Origin: Chitinophaga sp. Ak27
GTDB lineage: Bacteria; Bacteroidota; Bacteroidia; Chitinophagales; Chitinophagaceae
Reading direction: 5' to 3'
Assembly (NCBI RefSeq): GCF_012726295.1
Contig: NZ_JABAOB010000004.1
Span: 310,001-374,000 of the forward strand
DNA: 64,000 nt
Shown one piece after another: positions 7,442 through 17,074 of the stretch. The notes below the pieces were generated by a model. That model was given only the letters and a program-made list of their open reading frames with translations, made no database searches and had not been told where the DNA came from. Numbering within the stretch: the stretch's first letter is position 1; every line of letters starts with the position of its first letter. Made by a program: the position numbers and the translations under genes.

Positions 7442-9082
7442 TTACTGCAACACTTCTTTCACCGGCTTACCCACGCATCCGCTGGGCATTTGTATATGCA
7501 GCATTGCGGCCAGGGTAGCGGCAATATCTGTCATATGCACGGTTTCGTTGGTAGCGCCATGTTTTATATGCCAGCCCATAAATACAAGCGGAATATGAAT
7601 ATCAAAAGGATTCCAGTTACCATGGGTAGTACCTTTCAGGGAACCTTCAAACCATCCTGGCTCAGGGATCACGATCACAGGGCCAGTACGTTTGCGGTTG
7701 TAGCCGTTGATGGCCATAGATTGAATAGGCTCTGGCAACGGGTTTACGCCTGCGTTATCCAGGTCGGCTGCAAACTGGATACCGGGCTGCGCTTCGAAGT
7801 ATTGAATGGTAGCCTGTTTGATGGCGTTGTAGTCCAGTTTGTTGGCAGCGATCTTGGCTTTGTCGTAGCTAACATGGTAATTCATGAAGGAAGTAGCCAG
7901 TTTGCCGATGCCGAAACGCTGTGTCAGCGCGCTATCCAGGCCAGTGAGTAATTTACGTTCCTCTACCTGCCCGGCGGGAAGGTTGTGCTCCTGCATAAAC
8001 TTAATAGCATGTGCAGCGCCATGGTCGGCGGTGAGAAATACCAGGTAGTTACCTTTGCCTACTTTTTTGTCGAGATAACTAAAGAAGGCCGACAGGTCTT
8101 TATCCAGGCGCAGGTAAGTATCTTCTACCTCGATGGCATTAGGACCATACTTATGGCCTACGTAGTCGGTAGAAGCGCAGTTGATCGCCAGGAAATCGGT
8201 CGCATCACCGTTACCCAGGTCATATCCGTCTACGGCTGCCTTGGCAAAGTCCAGGGTAAGCGTGTTTCCGAAAGGCGTGGATCTCAGGATACCCGGATCT
8301 GTCTTGTAGGCTTCTTTCAGGCTGTGCGGAAATACCGGTGCTTTTTCTCCCGGAAAAGTTCCTTCCCAGGCAACGTCGTCTGCTGAACTTTGTGTGTAGC
8401 TATTAATAGGATAGAGCGGCTTCCATGGTTTAGACATCAGGTCCTGTGGTTCTTTGCGGTCATTGAAACGCTTTACCCAGGACGGAAGTTCGTTCATATA
8501 ATAGGTGCTGGTAATAAAGCTGCCATTGCTGTCATCGAGCCAGAAGGCGCCGGTGGGCGTATGCCCGGCAGGCAGGATAGAGGCGCGGTCTTTCAGGGAT
8601 ACGCCCACTACCTTAGAGCGGAAATTGGTGGCAAATCGCAGTTCATCGGTTATGGTGGAGGCTAGCAGGTTACGTGGCGACATCTTGCCCGCATTGCTGT
8701 TGCTGCCTACGCCTGTTACAATAGTATCTTCGGTGCAATACCAGGTTTTGCCGGTCAGCTGATCAGGCCAGTCGTTGCCTGTAATACCATGAATCGCAGG
8801 AACGCTACCGGTATATACAGTACTGTGCCCTACGGCCGTATAAGATGGAAGGTGACTAATAAATGTGTTCTCGCAGGAAAACCCTTCGCCCAACATACGT
8901 TTGAAACCACCCTGCTCATAACGGTCGTAATACCGGTATAAATAATCCCAACGCATTTGGTCCACTACAATACCTACAATCAACTTGGGCTTTTCATTGA
9001 CTTGTGCTACCGCTGTTAATCCCTGTAACGCAGTGAAGGCGCCCAGGACAACAGTAGCTACTGTTTTTGTCATTCCATTCAT
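7442..9082 (-). CDS. PafA-type alkaline phosphatase superfamily enzyme
   Basis: A 546-residue exported protein with a hydrophobic signal ending near GLTAVAQ. PafA hallmarks are present: metal Asp in VVDQMRWDY, the Thr nucleophile in SHLPSYTAVGHS (Thr82 from this start), Asn103 in GITGNDW, and Lys164/Arg166 in SLKDRAS. These correspond to the Thr/Asn/Lys/Arg set described for Elizabethkingia PafA, a phosphomonoesterase not repressed by phosphate. Downstream metal blocks TADHGAA and THGNWNPFD are visible. A GTG at 9112 would add ten residues in frame. The ATG at 9082 is preferred because it gives a compact signal peptide and a 5' UTR of about 43 nt from the promoter at 9132-9139. Confidence 0.9.
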   Translation of the reverse strand: MNGMTKTVATVVLGAFTALQGLTAVAQVNEKPKLIVGIVVDQMRWDYLYRYYDRYEQGGFKRMLGEGFSCENTFISHLPSYTAVGHSTVYTGSVPAIHGITGNDWPDQLTGKTWYCTEDTIVTGVGSNSNAGKMSPRNLLASTITDELRFATNFRSKVVGVSLKDRASILPAGHTPTGAFWLDDSNGSFITSTYYMNELPSWVKRFNDRKEPQDLMSKPWKPLYPINSYTQSSADDVAWEGTFPGEKAPVFPHSLKEAYKTDPGILRSTPFGNTLTLDFAKAAVDGYDLGNGDATDFLAINCASTDYVGHKYGPNAIEVEDTYLRLDKDLSAFFSYLDKKVGKGNYLVFLTADHGAAHAIKFMQEHNLPAGQVEERKLLTGLDSALTQRFGIGKLATSFMNYHVSYDKAKIAANKLDYNAIKQATIQYFEAQPGIQFAADLDNAGVNPLPEPIQSMAINGYNRKRTGPVIVIPEPGWFEGSLKGTTHGNWNPFDIHIPLVFMGWHIKHGATNETVHMTDIAATLAAMLHIQMPSGCVGKPVKEVLQ

Positions 9083-9131
9083 AGTACTGATTTTTTCATT
9101 TTTTAGGTTCACACCCCAAAACGGGAATCGG

Positions 9132-9139
9132 CAAACGTA
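9132..9139 (-). promoter_or_regulatory. -7 promoter element of the PafA-type phosphatase
   Basis: TACGTTTG on the minus strand fits TAnnTTTG, with a long A/T tract upstream but no clear -33 TTTG. The predicted start of transcription near 9125 leaves a UTR that suits the ATG at 9082. Confidence 0.45.
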
Positions 9140-9357
9140 ATAAAAAAAATAATAAAATGCAGGACTTTGGGGCGAGCGGTACTGTCGTCGTAGGAGATGT
9201 ATGGCTGGAATCCTTACCGGGAGCGAACTTATAGCCGCTGTAGTTGTTTTGTAGATGTTGACGTAGATTGCTTGTAGGCTGCTAAAATTGGGGAATGAAG
9301 GGAAAGTATCTGATCTTTGCTAATAGAAACTTACTATATCCATCGTAAACAGCCCAT

Positions 9358-10578
9358 ATGCTGAGAAACTCCATATTACGTCTCCTGGTATTGTTCCTGC
9401 CCTTAGGAGTTCAGGCACAGGAACCAGTGCTGGCCTTTGTTTCGGACCAGCAGTATTCGAATATTGCCAATTTTTCCGGCGGCCTGGCCCGGGTACGTAC
9501 CGATGCCAATCAGCTGTACGGATTTATTGACACCACCGGGAAACTGGCGATCCCTCTCCAGTTCGATGAAGCGGAAAGCTTCCACGATGGCCTGGCGGTG
9601 GTAGGGAAAACAACCAATGATACTATCCTGTATGGCTATATTAATGGTGCCGGCCAGCTCCAGGTACCTTACCAATTCGATGAGGCAAAAGATTTCTCCG
9701 GCAACCGCGCTGCTGTGAAAAAGAATAATACCTGGTATTACGTCGATCCGTCTGGTAAGATAGTGTTGGGGCAAGAATTTGTACGAATGGATACGGTGAT
9801 AGACAAGACCTTTAATGGCGCCTTCGACCGGGTGGTTGCCGATCCCGGTTCTTTTCATAGCGGGCGTTTGCTGGTAAGGAAAGATGGCTTGTTTGGATAT
9901 ATAGATACCAGCGGCGTTTGGGTGATCCCTCCTGTATACCTGGCTGCGAGGGACTTCTCCGACGACCTGGCCCTGGTGGCTACCGCAGCCCCTCCCCGGG
10001 ATAGCATGAAGGGCAACGATGAGCTGTCGACCTTTTATAACAGCCTGCCGGAAGGAGCGCCGGACCTGAACTGGTCGGTGATAGATCTTTCCGGTAAGGT
10101 GGTTTTCAGTGTCGATGCAGAAGAGGTAGGCGACTACGCCGATGGCCTGGCGCCCTTTTATAAGAACGGCGCCTGGGGCCTGATGAATAAAACTGGCAGA
10201 CCTGTATTCATGCCACAGTTCCACGAAAAGCCCTACCGCTTTTCCGGAGGCCTGTCCGCGGTACAGGTAAATGGTACCGCCAGGGATAATAGCGACGGAC
10301 ACTTGTATATACTCGATACTACTGGCGCCATCCGCGCTAAAGTACCGCTCTGCGATGGCAATGGCAGCTGTGTCTACGATTCACATGTAGCATTTTCGGA
10401 TGGACTGATCGCCGTAAAAAGAGGCGGCGTTATTTCCGGTTGGGGATTTATGGATGCTACCGGGAAAATGGTAATAGCCCCTCAATATGAAGAGGTAACT
10501 CCTTTCAGCGAAGGCAGGGCCGTGGTGGTCAACCGGGAAGGAGCTTTGTTAGTGATAAAAAAGCCTGATACTAAATGA
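9358..10578 (+). CDS. Secreted WG-repeat protein 1 of 3
   Basis: A 406-residue protein with a signal peptide (cleavage near GVQAQ) followed by about eight WG (KWG) repeats covering the whole mature chain. Typical units are LYGFIDTTGKLAIPLQFDEA with F-x-x-G-L-A-x-V, and WGFMDATGKMVIAPQYEE. WG repeats form beta-structured solenoids or propellers used for binding, with no catalytic residues known. The gene heads a three-gene operon of the same architecture, and its TGA overlaps the next ATG (ATGA). A near-consensus -7 element (gATCTTTG) lies about 30 bp upstream. The binding partner is unknown. Confidence 0.88.
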   Translation: MLRNSILRLLVLFLPLGVQAQEPVLAFVSDQQYSNIANFSGGLARVRTDANQLYGFIDTTGKLAIPLQFDEAESFHDGLAVVGKTTNDTILYGYINGAGQLQVPYQFDEAKDFSGNRAAVKKNNTWYYVDPSGKIVLGQEFVRMDTVIDKTFNGAFDRVVADPGSFHSGRLLVRKDGLFGYIDTSGVWVIPPVYLAARDFSDDLALVATAAPPRDSMKGNDELSTFYNSLPEGAPDLNWSVIDLSGKVVFSVDAEEVGDYADGLAPFYKNGAWGLMNKTGRPVFMPQFHEKPYRFSGGLSAVQVNGTARDNSDGHLYILDTTGAIRAKVPLCDGNGSCVYDSHVAFSDGLIAVKRGGVISGWGFMDATGKMVIAPQYEEVTPFSEGRAVVVNREGALLVIKKPDTK

Positions 10579-12881
10579 GAAATTACGGAATGTTAACCCT
10601 GGCGCTCTGTATGAACGGCTTCAACGCCTATGCGCAGCAGGCGCCTGTCATCGCCGACTACCTCGGCGAGTTCGAGGGCCAGGAAGCGCCCATCATGATC
10701 CAGCACAAAAAGCAGTACCTGCACAGCTCCGGCGCTGTAGTAACGGACAAAATGGTATACTTCGGCTTTTACCGGTTAGTAGCCGGTGTGAAGAATAACG
10801 CTTACGGCGCTTTCAATGATGCCGGCAAAGTGATCGCCCCTTTTAAATACGATGAAGTGAGCCTGGAAGCAGAAGAAGACAACGCCTACCCACAAAAGAA
10901 CTACAGCGTGGTGATTGTCCGGGACCACGGTAAATATGGGGCGGTAGACTCCCTGGGAAAAATGATTTGCCCGACTGTATATAACGAAATAGCTGTAATG
11001 GATCCCCATCTTCTGAAAATAAAAAAAGATGGACTATGGGGCTGGGCCAACATGAAAACGGGGCAGGTACTACAGGCGCCGCAATATGATGACGTGAATC
11101 AAAGTTACGTGCTGGAAGGCGCCGTACAAATCAGCAACGGCCGAAAAGTAGGGCTGGCAGCTGCTGATGGTCATATCCTGGTGCCGGCAGAATATGAAAG
11201 CTTCGATTTCCTGGGCTACGAAGGAAGCCCTTTCTTCGGCTATACGAAGCAGAACAAAACCGGTATCATGCACAAAAATGGAACACTGGTAACCCCGGCT
11301 ATCTATGATAAATGCAGCCATGGCCCTGGTCCGGATATTTTTGCCGTTACCCAACAGGATAAAACCGGCTTTGTAAATGCGGCCGGCAAAACCCTGCTAC
11401 CCCTGCAATATTCCCATGTTGAATCGCTGGGTAATTTTGTGAAGGTAGCAATCGGAGATAAAAAAGGCGTGGTGAATGCCGCCGGCCAGGAAATTATTCC
11501 CGTACAGTATGATGACATCAAATCCTTTGATGGCAGTGGAATGATTGCCGGCGTAGGCCCGGTGAGAAATGCGTATAATAACCATGGCATGGCGCCATAC
11601 TTTGCTGTCACCAAAGGCGCAACAATGGGATTATTTGACAGCACGGGTAAACAAGTATTACCGTTTGCCTATTCCGATATCAATGTGGCCATTTATCATG
11701 ACCAAGCCTATATCGCCGTGCAACAAGCGGGTAAAACAGGCTTACTGGATAACAAAGGCCAGCCCCTGATACCTGTGGCTTATGAAGACATACCGGTGAT
11801 AGCCACCACTACCTACCTCTACAACGACGCTAATGCAGGAACCGATAAAGATGATTTCCTGCCCGTGGCCAACGATGGCCGTATCGGCTTATTTAATATA
11901 GCTATCCGCAAGGAAATATTACCGCCTGCATACGATGGAATAGAATGGCAAAACAGCCAGCTGATTTCCCTGAGAAATGGCGACACGGCTTCACTGGCTA
12001 CCCGTAACGGCGCCATTATCCGCGGCGGCAAACAGTACGGCTTCTTTACCGCAGTAGACACCAACCGCATTGTGGAAAGGCGTTACGACAACAACGAATC
12101 GGTTTCCCTACTCACTGATATTACGGGCAATGTCCTGTATGCCAATTCTTATTGGGAATTTAGAGATGACCAAGCCACGAGGCTACTGATGCCGGTCAAC
12201 GCCAAAAGCGATCACCCGCATTTTAACAACGGCTTGCTGAAAATATGGAACGCTTCCCGTAAAAACCTCTTTGTAGATACCAATGGAAAAGAAGTGGTGT
12301 TGGAAGGTTACAGCTTCGTGGGCGACTTTTATAATGGCCTGGCACTCGCAGGAAAAGAGGTGGCGCCAGGCCAGGAGCTATTTGGCATTATCAAGCGGAA
12401 TGGCGAAATCGTTTACCCGATGACGTTAGATGATATGGCTGCTTTTAACGATAGCTTGCTGATAGTCACAAAAGGCAAGCAGGTTGGCCTGATCCGGAAA
12501 GATGGCAGTGCATTTTTACCAATTGCCTACGAAAACATCAGCGCCATTTACCAGGAGGCATTGTTTAAAGTAACGAGCAAAGAAAAGGAAGGGCTGGTGG
12601 ATGCCAACGGTAAGGTGATACTGCCGCCCGTATTTGATTATATCAATTATCGAGAGAAAACCGGCTTGCTGGAGGTATCTAAAGATGGCAAAAAAGGTAT
12701 CGCAGACACCAATGGCAAAATGCGGATTCCCGTGAAGTATGATGAGCTATACACTAACCGACGGGGGGATGACAGCCTGTTTCCCATCCTGGTAAAAGAA
12801 GGGAAATGGTATTTCTATCTCGATACGAATGGACGGGCTTTCCCTTATAAGTCATTAAAGAAGCAAGGATATGAAGATTAA
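10575..12881 (+). CDS. Secreted WG-repeat protein 2 of 3
   Basis: A 768-residue protein with a signal peptide (cleavage near NAYAQQ) and WG-type repeats throughout, such as LWGWANMKTGQVLQAPQYDD, KYGAVDSLGKMICPTVYNE and KKGVVNAAGQEIIPVQYDD. The C-terminal part contains more diverged copies. The start overlaps the previous stop by four bases, which implies translational coupling. It is nearly twice as long as WG protein 1 and close in length to WG protein 3. No enzyme motif is visible. A scaffolding or ligand-binding role outside the cytoplasm is all that the repeats support. Confidence 0.88.
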   Translation: MRNYGMLTLALCMNGFNAYAQQAPVIADYLGEFEGQEAPIMIQHKKQYLHSSGAVVTDKMVYFGFYRLVAGVKNNAYGAFNDAGKVIAPFKYDEVSLEAEEDNAYPQKNYSVVIVRDHGKYGAVDSLGKMICPTVYNEIAVMDPHLLKIKKDGLWGWANMKTGQVLQAPQYDDVNQSYVLEGAVQISNGRKVGLAAADGHILVPAEYESFDFLGYEGSPFFGYTKQNKTGIMHKNGTLVTPAIYDKCSHGPGPDIFAVTQQDKTGFVNAAGKTLLPLQYSHVESLGNFVKVAIGDKKGVVNAAGQEIIPVQYDDIKSFDGSGMIAGVGPVRNAYNNHGMAPYFAVTKGATMGLFDSTGKQVLPFAYSDINVAIYHDQAYIAVQQAGKTGLLDNKGQPLIPVAYEDIPVIATTTYLYNDANAGTDKDDFLPVANDGRIGLFNIAIRKEILPPAYDGIEWQNSQLISLRNGDTASLATRNGAIIRGGKQYGFFTAVDTNRIVERRYDNNESVSLLTDITGNVLYANSYWEFRDDQATRLLMPVNAKSDHPHFNNGLLKIWNASRKNLFVDTNGKEVVLEGYSFVGDFYNGLALAGKEVAPGQELFGIIKRNGEIVYPMTLDDMAAFNDSLLIVTKGKQVGLIRKDGSAFLPIAYENISAIYQEALFKVTSKEKEGLVDANGKVILPPVFDYINYREKTGLLEVSKDGKKGIADTNGKMRIPVKYDELYTNRRGDDSLFPILVKEGKWYFYLDTNGRAFPYKSLKKQGYED

Positions 12882-15126
12882 TAAATGGTTGATCAGCTGC
12901 CTGTTGCTTACGAGCCAGGCCATGGCACAACAGGCTTCCATTTTTCAGTACGGTTTCGCACGGGTTGCCGACAACAATAAAACCTGGTATATTGATCGCA
13001 AAGGCGCAAAAGCCTTCGACGAGATCATCGGATATTGGCACCCGGTAAGCGTTACGGCAGAAGGGAACCTGCAAGTAGATGAAAAAGAACAAATGTTGCT
13101 GGTACGGCAGAACGGGAAAACGGGCGCTGTCACTAACGAAGGCGAATGGCTGCTGCCACCGGTATACGACACGATATCATTGGAGTGGAAGGTCTATCTC
13201 AGCCTCTATAAAGACGGTAAAATGACTTATGCTGATACCCATGGGAAACTATTGTTACCGATGGTCTTCGACTCTGTAGGCATTCTCGATGTTCTACACT
13301 TCGATGTAAAGGAAAAGGGTAAATGGGGAGTGTACGGCGTCGCAGAAAAGCAGCTCGTGATCCCGGCAGTATACGACGCCATCGATTATTGTGGCGGCTG
13401 TGGCAGTAAAAGCGATTATGTTTTCGCCGAAAAAAATGGAAAATGGGGCGTACTTAATTTGAAAAATGAGATACTGGCGCCCTTTGAATATGAGCACAAT
13501 CACTATATGATGCGCAGCGACAACTGGGTATTGTGCTTCAAAAAGAACCGGCAGGAGGTAGCACTTAATCTGGATAATAAAAAGGAATATGCGGCGCCGG
13601 AGTATACACAGATGGATGTTATTGGCAACGGCCTGCTGAAGGCAGAAAAGAATGGACATTATGGACTTATCGGCCCGAAAGGCGATGTTGTAGCCGATTT
13701 TAATTACGACGACATTGCCAGTCCTTATCCCGAATGGACCAATGGCCCTTATATCCGGCTAACAAAAAATAAAAAATCAGGTATCATCGGGGAAAATGGT
13801 CAAGTAGTGTTGCCGCTGATATATGACGGCGATATCATTTGCTACGGCAACTACTTCGTAGTACCGGTGAATGGCAATTATAACCTCCTGGATACTACGG
13901 GGAAAAAGTTGCTGGCTGTTAACTATAATGAAATTACAGACTTCGAAAACCCTTCCCGGGAACAGCTTTTCAAGTTAAAGCAGAAGGCCATATACGGATT
14001 TTATAACCCCAGCCTCCGCAAACTGGTGCCACCGGCTTTTTTCGAGATAGATGATGCGCCCTGGCAGGGCTGCCTCACCGTGTCCTACCAGGAGAAGAAA
14101 GGCGTATATAGTGCCGATGGAAGAATGCTGATCCCCATGGCTTATAAATCTTTAAACGCCCTGACATCCAGGTGGTGGACCGTGGAAAAGGCAACCGGTG
14201 TAGGGATTTGGGACGTCAAACAGCAACGGGAACTGATACCAGCCACGTTCTACAACGTAGATCTGCTGCCGGGAGACAGCACCCTGCTGCTGGCCACTAA
14301 ACGCGACGTATATGTGAAAGGGTTATACAACGGGAAAGGCCAGCTGGTGCTACCATTGCGTTACTCCGGCATCATGGAAGCAGGCAACAACTTATACCTG
14401 TTGGCCAGCGACGCCAATAACAAAAGGAGTTATACCATATTCAACAGTCGCACCCTGCAACAAACGCCACTCGCATATGACGATGTAATGGTAACAGGTC
14501 AGCAGGACATACTGATTGTAACGAAGGGGAACAAAAAAGGGCTGATGCATGCCACCGGCCAGGTAATATTGCCTCCGACTTATGAAGACATTATTTACCT
14601 CAAGAACAAGGTGTTCAACTTACAGACAGTGGGAGAGGATCAAACCGTGGCCTTTGGTTATGCTGATAGTACCGGTAAGGTCATCGTGCCGCCGGTATAT
14701 GCGTACTATGGCGGAGGCTATCCAGGCGTGGAAGATTCTTTGTATCTCCCCATCACTCAACGGGGAAAGGAAGATGGGCAAATGAAGTTTGGGCTGGTCG
14801 ATTTCCAGGGAACAGTGGTGCTGCCGGTCATCTATGACCGCATATTGAGAGAGGAAAACGGCCGCGGATTCCTGGTGGAGGTCAACCACCAGTTTACAGT
14901 GCTAAATGCCCATGCACAGCCCGTCACAACCCAAACCTTTGACGATGTGATGATAGACCCAACGACGCCTTATACAGCTACCGTTATTTCCTATGAAAGT
15001 CCCCTGTTATGCCGTAAAGGAGATACCTACCGGTATTTGCTGGCGGATGGTACCTTCCTGCCTTTGACGGCAAAAGAAGTGATTCCGTTTGAAGCAGATC
15101 CCGCCTACGGGATACCAGCGCTGTGA
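12871..15126 (+). CDS. Secreted WG-repeat protein 3 of 3
   Basis: A 751-residue protein with a signal peptide (cleavage near SQAMAQ) and WG repeats along its length, for example KWGVLNLKNEILAPFEYEH, HYGLIGPKGDVVADFNYDD and KKGLMHATGQVILPPTYED. The ATG lies 11 bp inside the end of WG protein 2 in another frame, so all three genes form one translationally linked unit. A CGGCG motif (YCGGCGSKSD near residue 173) is an unusual Cys pair within a repeat. The operon ends at a strong hairpin at 15156-15208. Confidence 0.88.
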   Translation: MKINKWLISCLLLTSQAMAQQASIFQYGFARVADNNKTWYIDRKGAKAFDEIIGYWHPVSVTAEGNLQVDEKEQMLLVRQNGKTGAVTNEGEWLLPPVYDTISLEWKVYLSLYKDGKMTYADTHGKLLLPMVFDSVGILDVLHFDVKEKGKWGVYGVAEKQLVIPAVYDAIDYCGGCGSKSDYVFAEKNGKWGVLNLKNEILAPFEYEHNHYMMRSDNWVLCFKKNRQEVALNLDNKKEYAAPEYTQMDVIGNGLLKAEKNGHYGLIGPKGDVVADFNYDDIASPYPEWTNGPYIRLTKNKKSGIIGENGQVVLPLIYDGDIICYGNYFVVPVNGNYNLLDTTGKKLLAVNYNEITDFENPSREQLFKLKQKAIYGFYNPSLRKLVPPAFFEIDDAPWQGCLTVSYQEKKGVYSADGRMLIPMAYKSLNALTSRWWTVEKATGVGIWDVKQQRELIPATFYNVDLLPGDSTLLLATKRDVYVKGLYNGKGQLVLPLRYSGIMEAGNNLYLLASDANNKRSYTIFNSRTLQQTPLAYDDVMVTGQQDILIVTKGNKKGLMHATGQVILPPTYEDIIYLKNKVFNLQTVGEDQTVAFGYADSTGKVIVPPVYAYYGGGYPGVEDSLYLPITQRGKEDGQMKFGLVDFQGTVVLPVIYDRILREENGRGFLVEVNHQFTVLNAHAQPVTTQTFDDVMIDPTTPYTATVISYESPLLCRKGDTYRYLLADGTFLPLTAKEVIPFEADPAYGIPAL

Positions 15127-15155
15127 TGCCGGAAAAATAAATGTACGCCCGATAA

Positions 15156-15208
15156 TAATATGCCGCAAATCTCCAAAGCCTCCGGGTAGTGGGATTTGCG
15201 GCATATTA
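15156..15208. terminator. Bidirectional hairpin terminator
   Basis: A 16-bp perfect inverted repeat (15156-15171 and 15193-15208, core ATATGCCGCAAATC) with a 21-nt loop lies between the convergent WG operon and the ABC-F gene. It ends 4 bp from the ABC-F stop codon. Confidence 0.7.
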
Positions 15209-15212
15209 CCAT

Positions 15213-16832
15213 TTAGACCATCGCCCATTCCCCCGAAGCCCGTAGTTCGAGATGGTGCGTCATACCAGTTTCTTTGATGAATGTGTTATCATGCGAGATC
15301 ACGATCAACGTACCCTTGTAATCCGCAAAGATCTGCGTCAACACCTGGATATTATTAAGATCCAGGTTGTTGGTGGGCTCATCCAGCATGATCAGGTCGG
15401 GAGCCCGGTTTTGCAGCGTCATACAGCAAAGCGATAACCGCAACATTTCACCTCCGCTTAATACCGCGCAGGATTTATCCCAGGTATCCGGGCCAAACAG
15501 GAAGTTGACGAGCGTAGACTTGACAATAGGAGTATCCAGCTTGCGCTCATTGAATGCAAGCGCCTGGTCCAACACGGTTTTGCTGCGATCCACCAGGGAA
15601 TAGTCCTGGTCCAGCAACAAGCTCTTGGTATCTGCCCGGTACAGCTGCATTGCTGGAACGACGATATGACCTAGTAGCAGTCGCATTAAGGTAGACTTGC
15701 CGCTGCCATTGGGTCCCGTAATGGACCATCGCTCGCCGCTTCTGATCGTAAAACTAAGCGGGGGCTGCCAAAGCACTTTATCCGGCGTCCAGGCATAATT
15801 GAGCGAGGTAGCGGTGAGCAGTACTTTCCCGCGATGCAGCGAAGAATCTTCGAAGTATCCTTTCAGCATCCGTTGCACCTGTATCAGTGCTGCGGCTTCT
15901 TTCCGGGCATCATGCAGCTCGCTCACCTTTTCGGCATGCACCTGCTGTAATTTGGCGGTGGAGGTTTCGCCTGCATTTCTGCGGGCATTTAGTAGTATTT
16001 TGGGTAAGCCTCCCTGCTGGCTATTTTTCCGGGCACGGGCATCGGCATGTTGCTTGCGTTCAAGGGCAATCTGCTGTTGCTTTTTGGCTTCCTTCAGGGT
16101 CTTTTCCTGGTGTGCCAGCTGCTGCTCTTTAGCAGCGGCCGCAATAGCCTTTTGTTCGACGTAAAAATCGTAGCTGCCGCCATATACGTTAATACCATTG
16201 GCCTGCAGTTCCCAGATGGGATTACATAAGCGCAACAGCTCACGGTCGTGGCTCACTAATAGCAAGGTACAATTGGTGCTGTTCACCCACTCGTACAGCT
16301 GCTCCCGCGCAGCGCGGTCCAGGTGATTGGTGGGCTCATCCAGTAACACCACCTGTGGCTGAAAGATATCAATGCCCGAAAGAAACAGGCGCGTTTTCTG
16401 CCCCCCGCTCAGGGTCGACAGCAGCTGGTCAGGGCTGAGTGCCCCAATGCCCCATTTCTCGAAGGCTGTTTGATAACGGGCTGCAATGTCCCAGTCATTT
16501 TCCAGTAAATCGTACAGTTCCTGGCGGGTATCGCCATTTTCAATGGCCTGTAACGCTTCCAGTAAAGGCGCAATGCCACAGGCAGCCGCAACAGACAGGT
16601 GATCGAAGTGACCAAAATGCTGCGGTACATAATACAGGCGCTTACTAACATGGATAGTACCGCTATAGGCGGTTTCCTGCCCGGCAATAATGCGTAATAA
16701 GGTCGATTTCCCTGCGCCATTATTCCCGACAATCGCTGCCTTTTCGTTTTTATGCAGTGAAAAGTAGATGTCCTGGAATAAGGATTGGCCCGTAGGCAGT
16801 GTATAGCTGATATCTTGTGCGTGGATAAGCAT
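15213..16832 (-). CDS. ABC-F family ATP-binding protein
   Basis: A 539-residue soluble protein with two ATPase domains and no membrane segment, which is the ABC-F plan. Domain 1 has Walker A GNNGAGKST, signature LSGGQKTRL and Walker B VVLLDEPTNHLD. Domain 2 has GPNGSGKST, LSGGEMLRL and LIMLDEPTNNLD. A Lys/Gln/Ala-rich linker of roughly 90 residues joins them. ABC-F proteins act on the ribosome, either as translation factors or by displacing antibiotics from the exit tunnel or peptidyl transferase centre. The gene stands alone behind a leader with a short ORF and a terminator, which favours an inducible resistance role over a housekeeping factor. The drug class cannot be read from the sequence. 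Confidence 0.9.
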   Translation of the reverse strand: MLIHAQDISYTLPTGQSLFQDIYFSLHKNEKAAIVGNNGAGKSTLLRIIAGQETAYSGTIHVSKRLYYVPQHFGHFDHLSVAAACGIAPLLEALQAIENGDTRQELYDLLENDWDIAARYQTAFEKWGIGALSPDQLLSTLSGGQKTRLFLSGIDIFQPQVVLLDEPTNHLDRAAREQLYEWVNSTNCTLLLVSHDRELLRLCNPIWELQANGINVYGGSYDFYVEQKAIAAAAKEQQLAHQEKTLKEAKKQQQIALERKQHADARARKNSQQGGLPKILLNARRNAGETSTAKLQQVHAEKVSELHDARKEAAALIQVQRMLKGYFEDSSLHRGKVLLTATSLNYAWTPDKVLWQPPLSFTIRSGERWSITGPNGSGKSTLMRLLLGHIVVPAMQLYRADTKSLLLDQDYSLVDRSKTVLDQALAFNERKLDTPIVKSTLVNFLFGPDTWDKSCAVLSGGEMLRLSLCCMTLQNRAPDLIMLDEPTNNLDLNNIQVLTQIFADYKGTLIVISHDNTFIKETGMTHHLELRASGEWAMV

Positions 16833-16997
16833 GTGAAATTGTCGTGTTGAATAGGTCTGTAGAATAAATGTCCTGTGGCCGGGCAGCGAAGCGGTGCTGC
16901 GAAAAATGGTGAAGTTTCATATCAGAAAATTTTAATGAAAAAATGCAGCGCATGAGGGTACATGCCGTATGTCTAAGTCGATAAAATAAATAGAAAT

Positions 16998-17025
16998 AAA
17001 AAAAGAACACGCCGGACGGCATGTT
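16998..17025 (-). terminator. Intrinsic terminator in the ABC-F leader (putative attenuator)
   Basis: On the minus strand a GC-rich hairpin at 17025-17006 (AACATGCCG-TC-CGGCGTGTT, one G-T wobble) is followed at once by C and seven T. It lies between the promoter at 17075-17082 and the ABC-F start at 16832, so it would stop most transcripts before the gene. A short ORF ends on its 5' arm. Confidence 0.65.
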
Positions 17026-17065
17026 AACAGGTGAAACCTGGAGTGTGTATGTGGGTTACGATCAC
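17024..17065 (-). CDS. Putative 13-residue leader peptide of the ABC-F gene
   Basis: GTG at 17065-17063 opens a 13-codon frame (MIVTHIHTPGFTC with GTG read as Met) whose TAA at 17026-17024 falls on the first bases of the terminator stem. A ribosome stalled in the last codons would cover a small 5-bp hairpin (17028-17040) and could disturb the terminator. This matches the logic of antibiotic-sensing attenuation at ABC-F and Erm genes. The start is about 10 nt from the -7 element, so the mRNA would be nearly leaderless. Translation is not proven. Confidence 0.35.
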   Translation of the reverse strand: MIVTHIHTPGFTC

Positions 17066-17074
17066 ATGAGAAGG

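Noticed and set aside
15213..16832. ABC-F protein as housekeeping EttA
   Set aside because: The leader with a terminator and lone context favour an inducible resistance-type member. The subfamily still needs a tree.
16750..17022. 90-codon open frame on the minus strand across the ABC-F leader
   Set aside because: It begins inside the terminator hairpin, overlaps the ABC-F start in another frame and has low-complexity Phe/Tyr/Leu content. The structured leader explains the region better.
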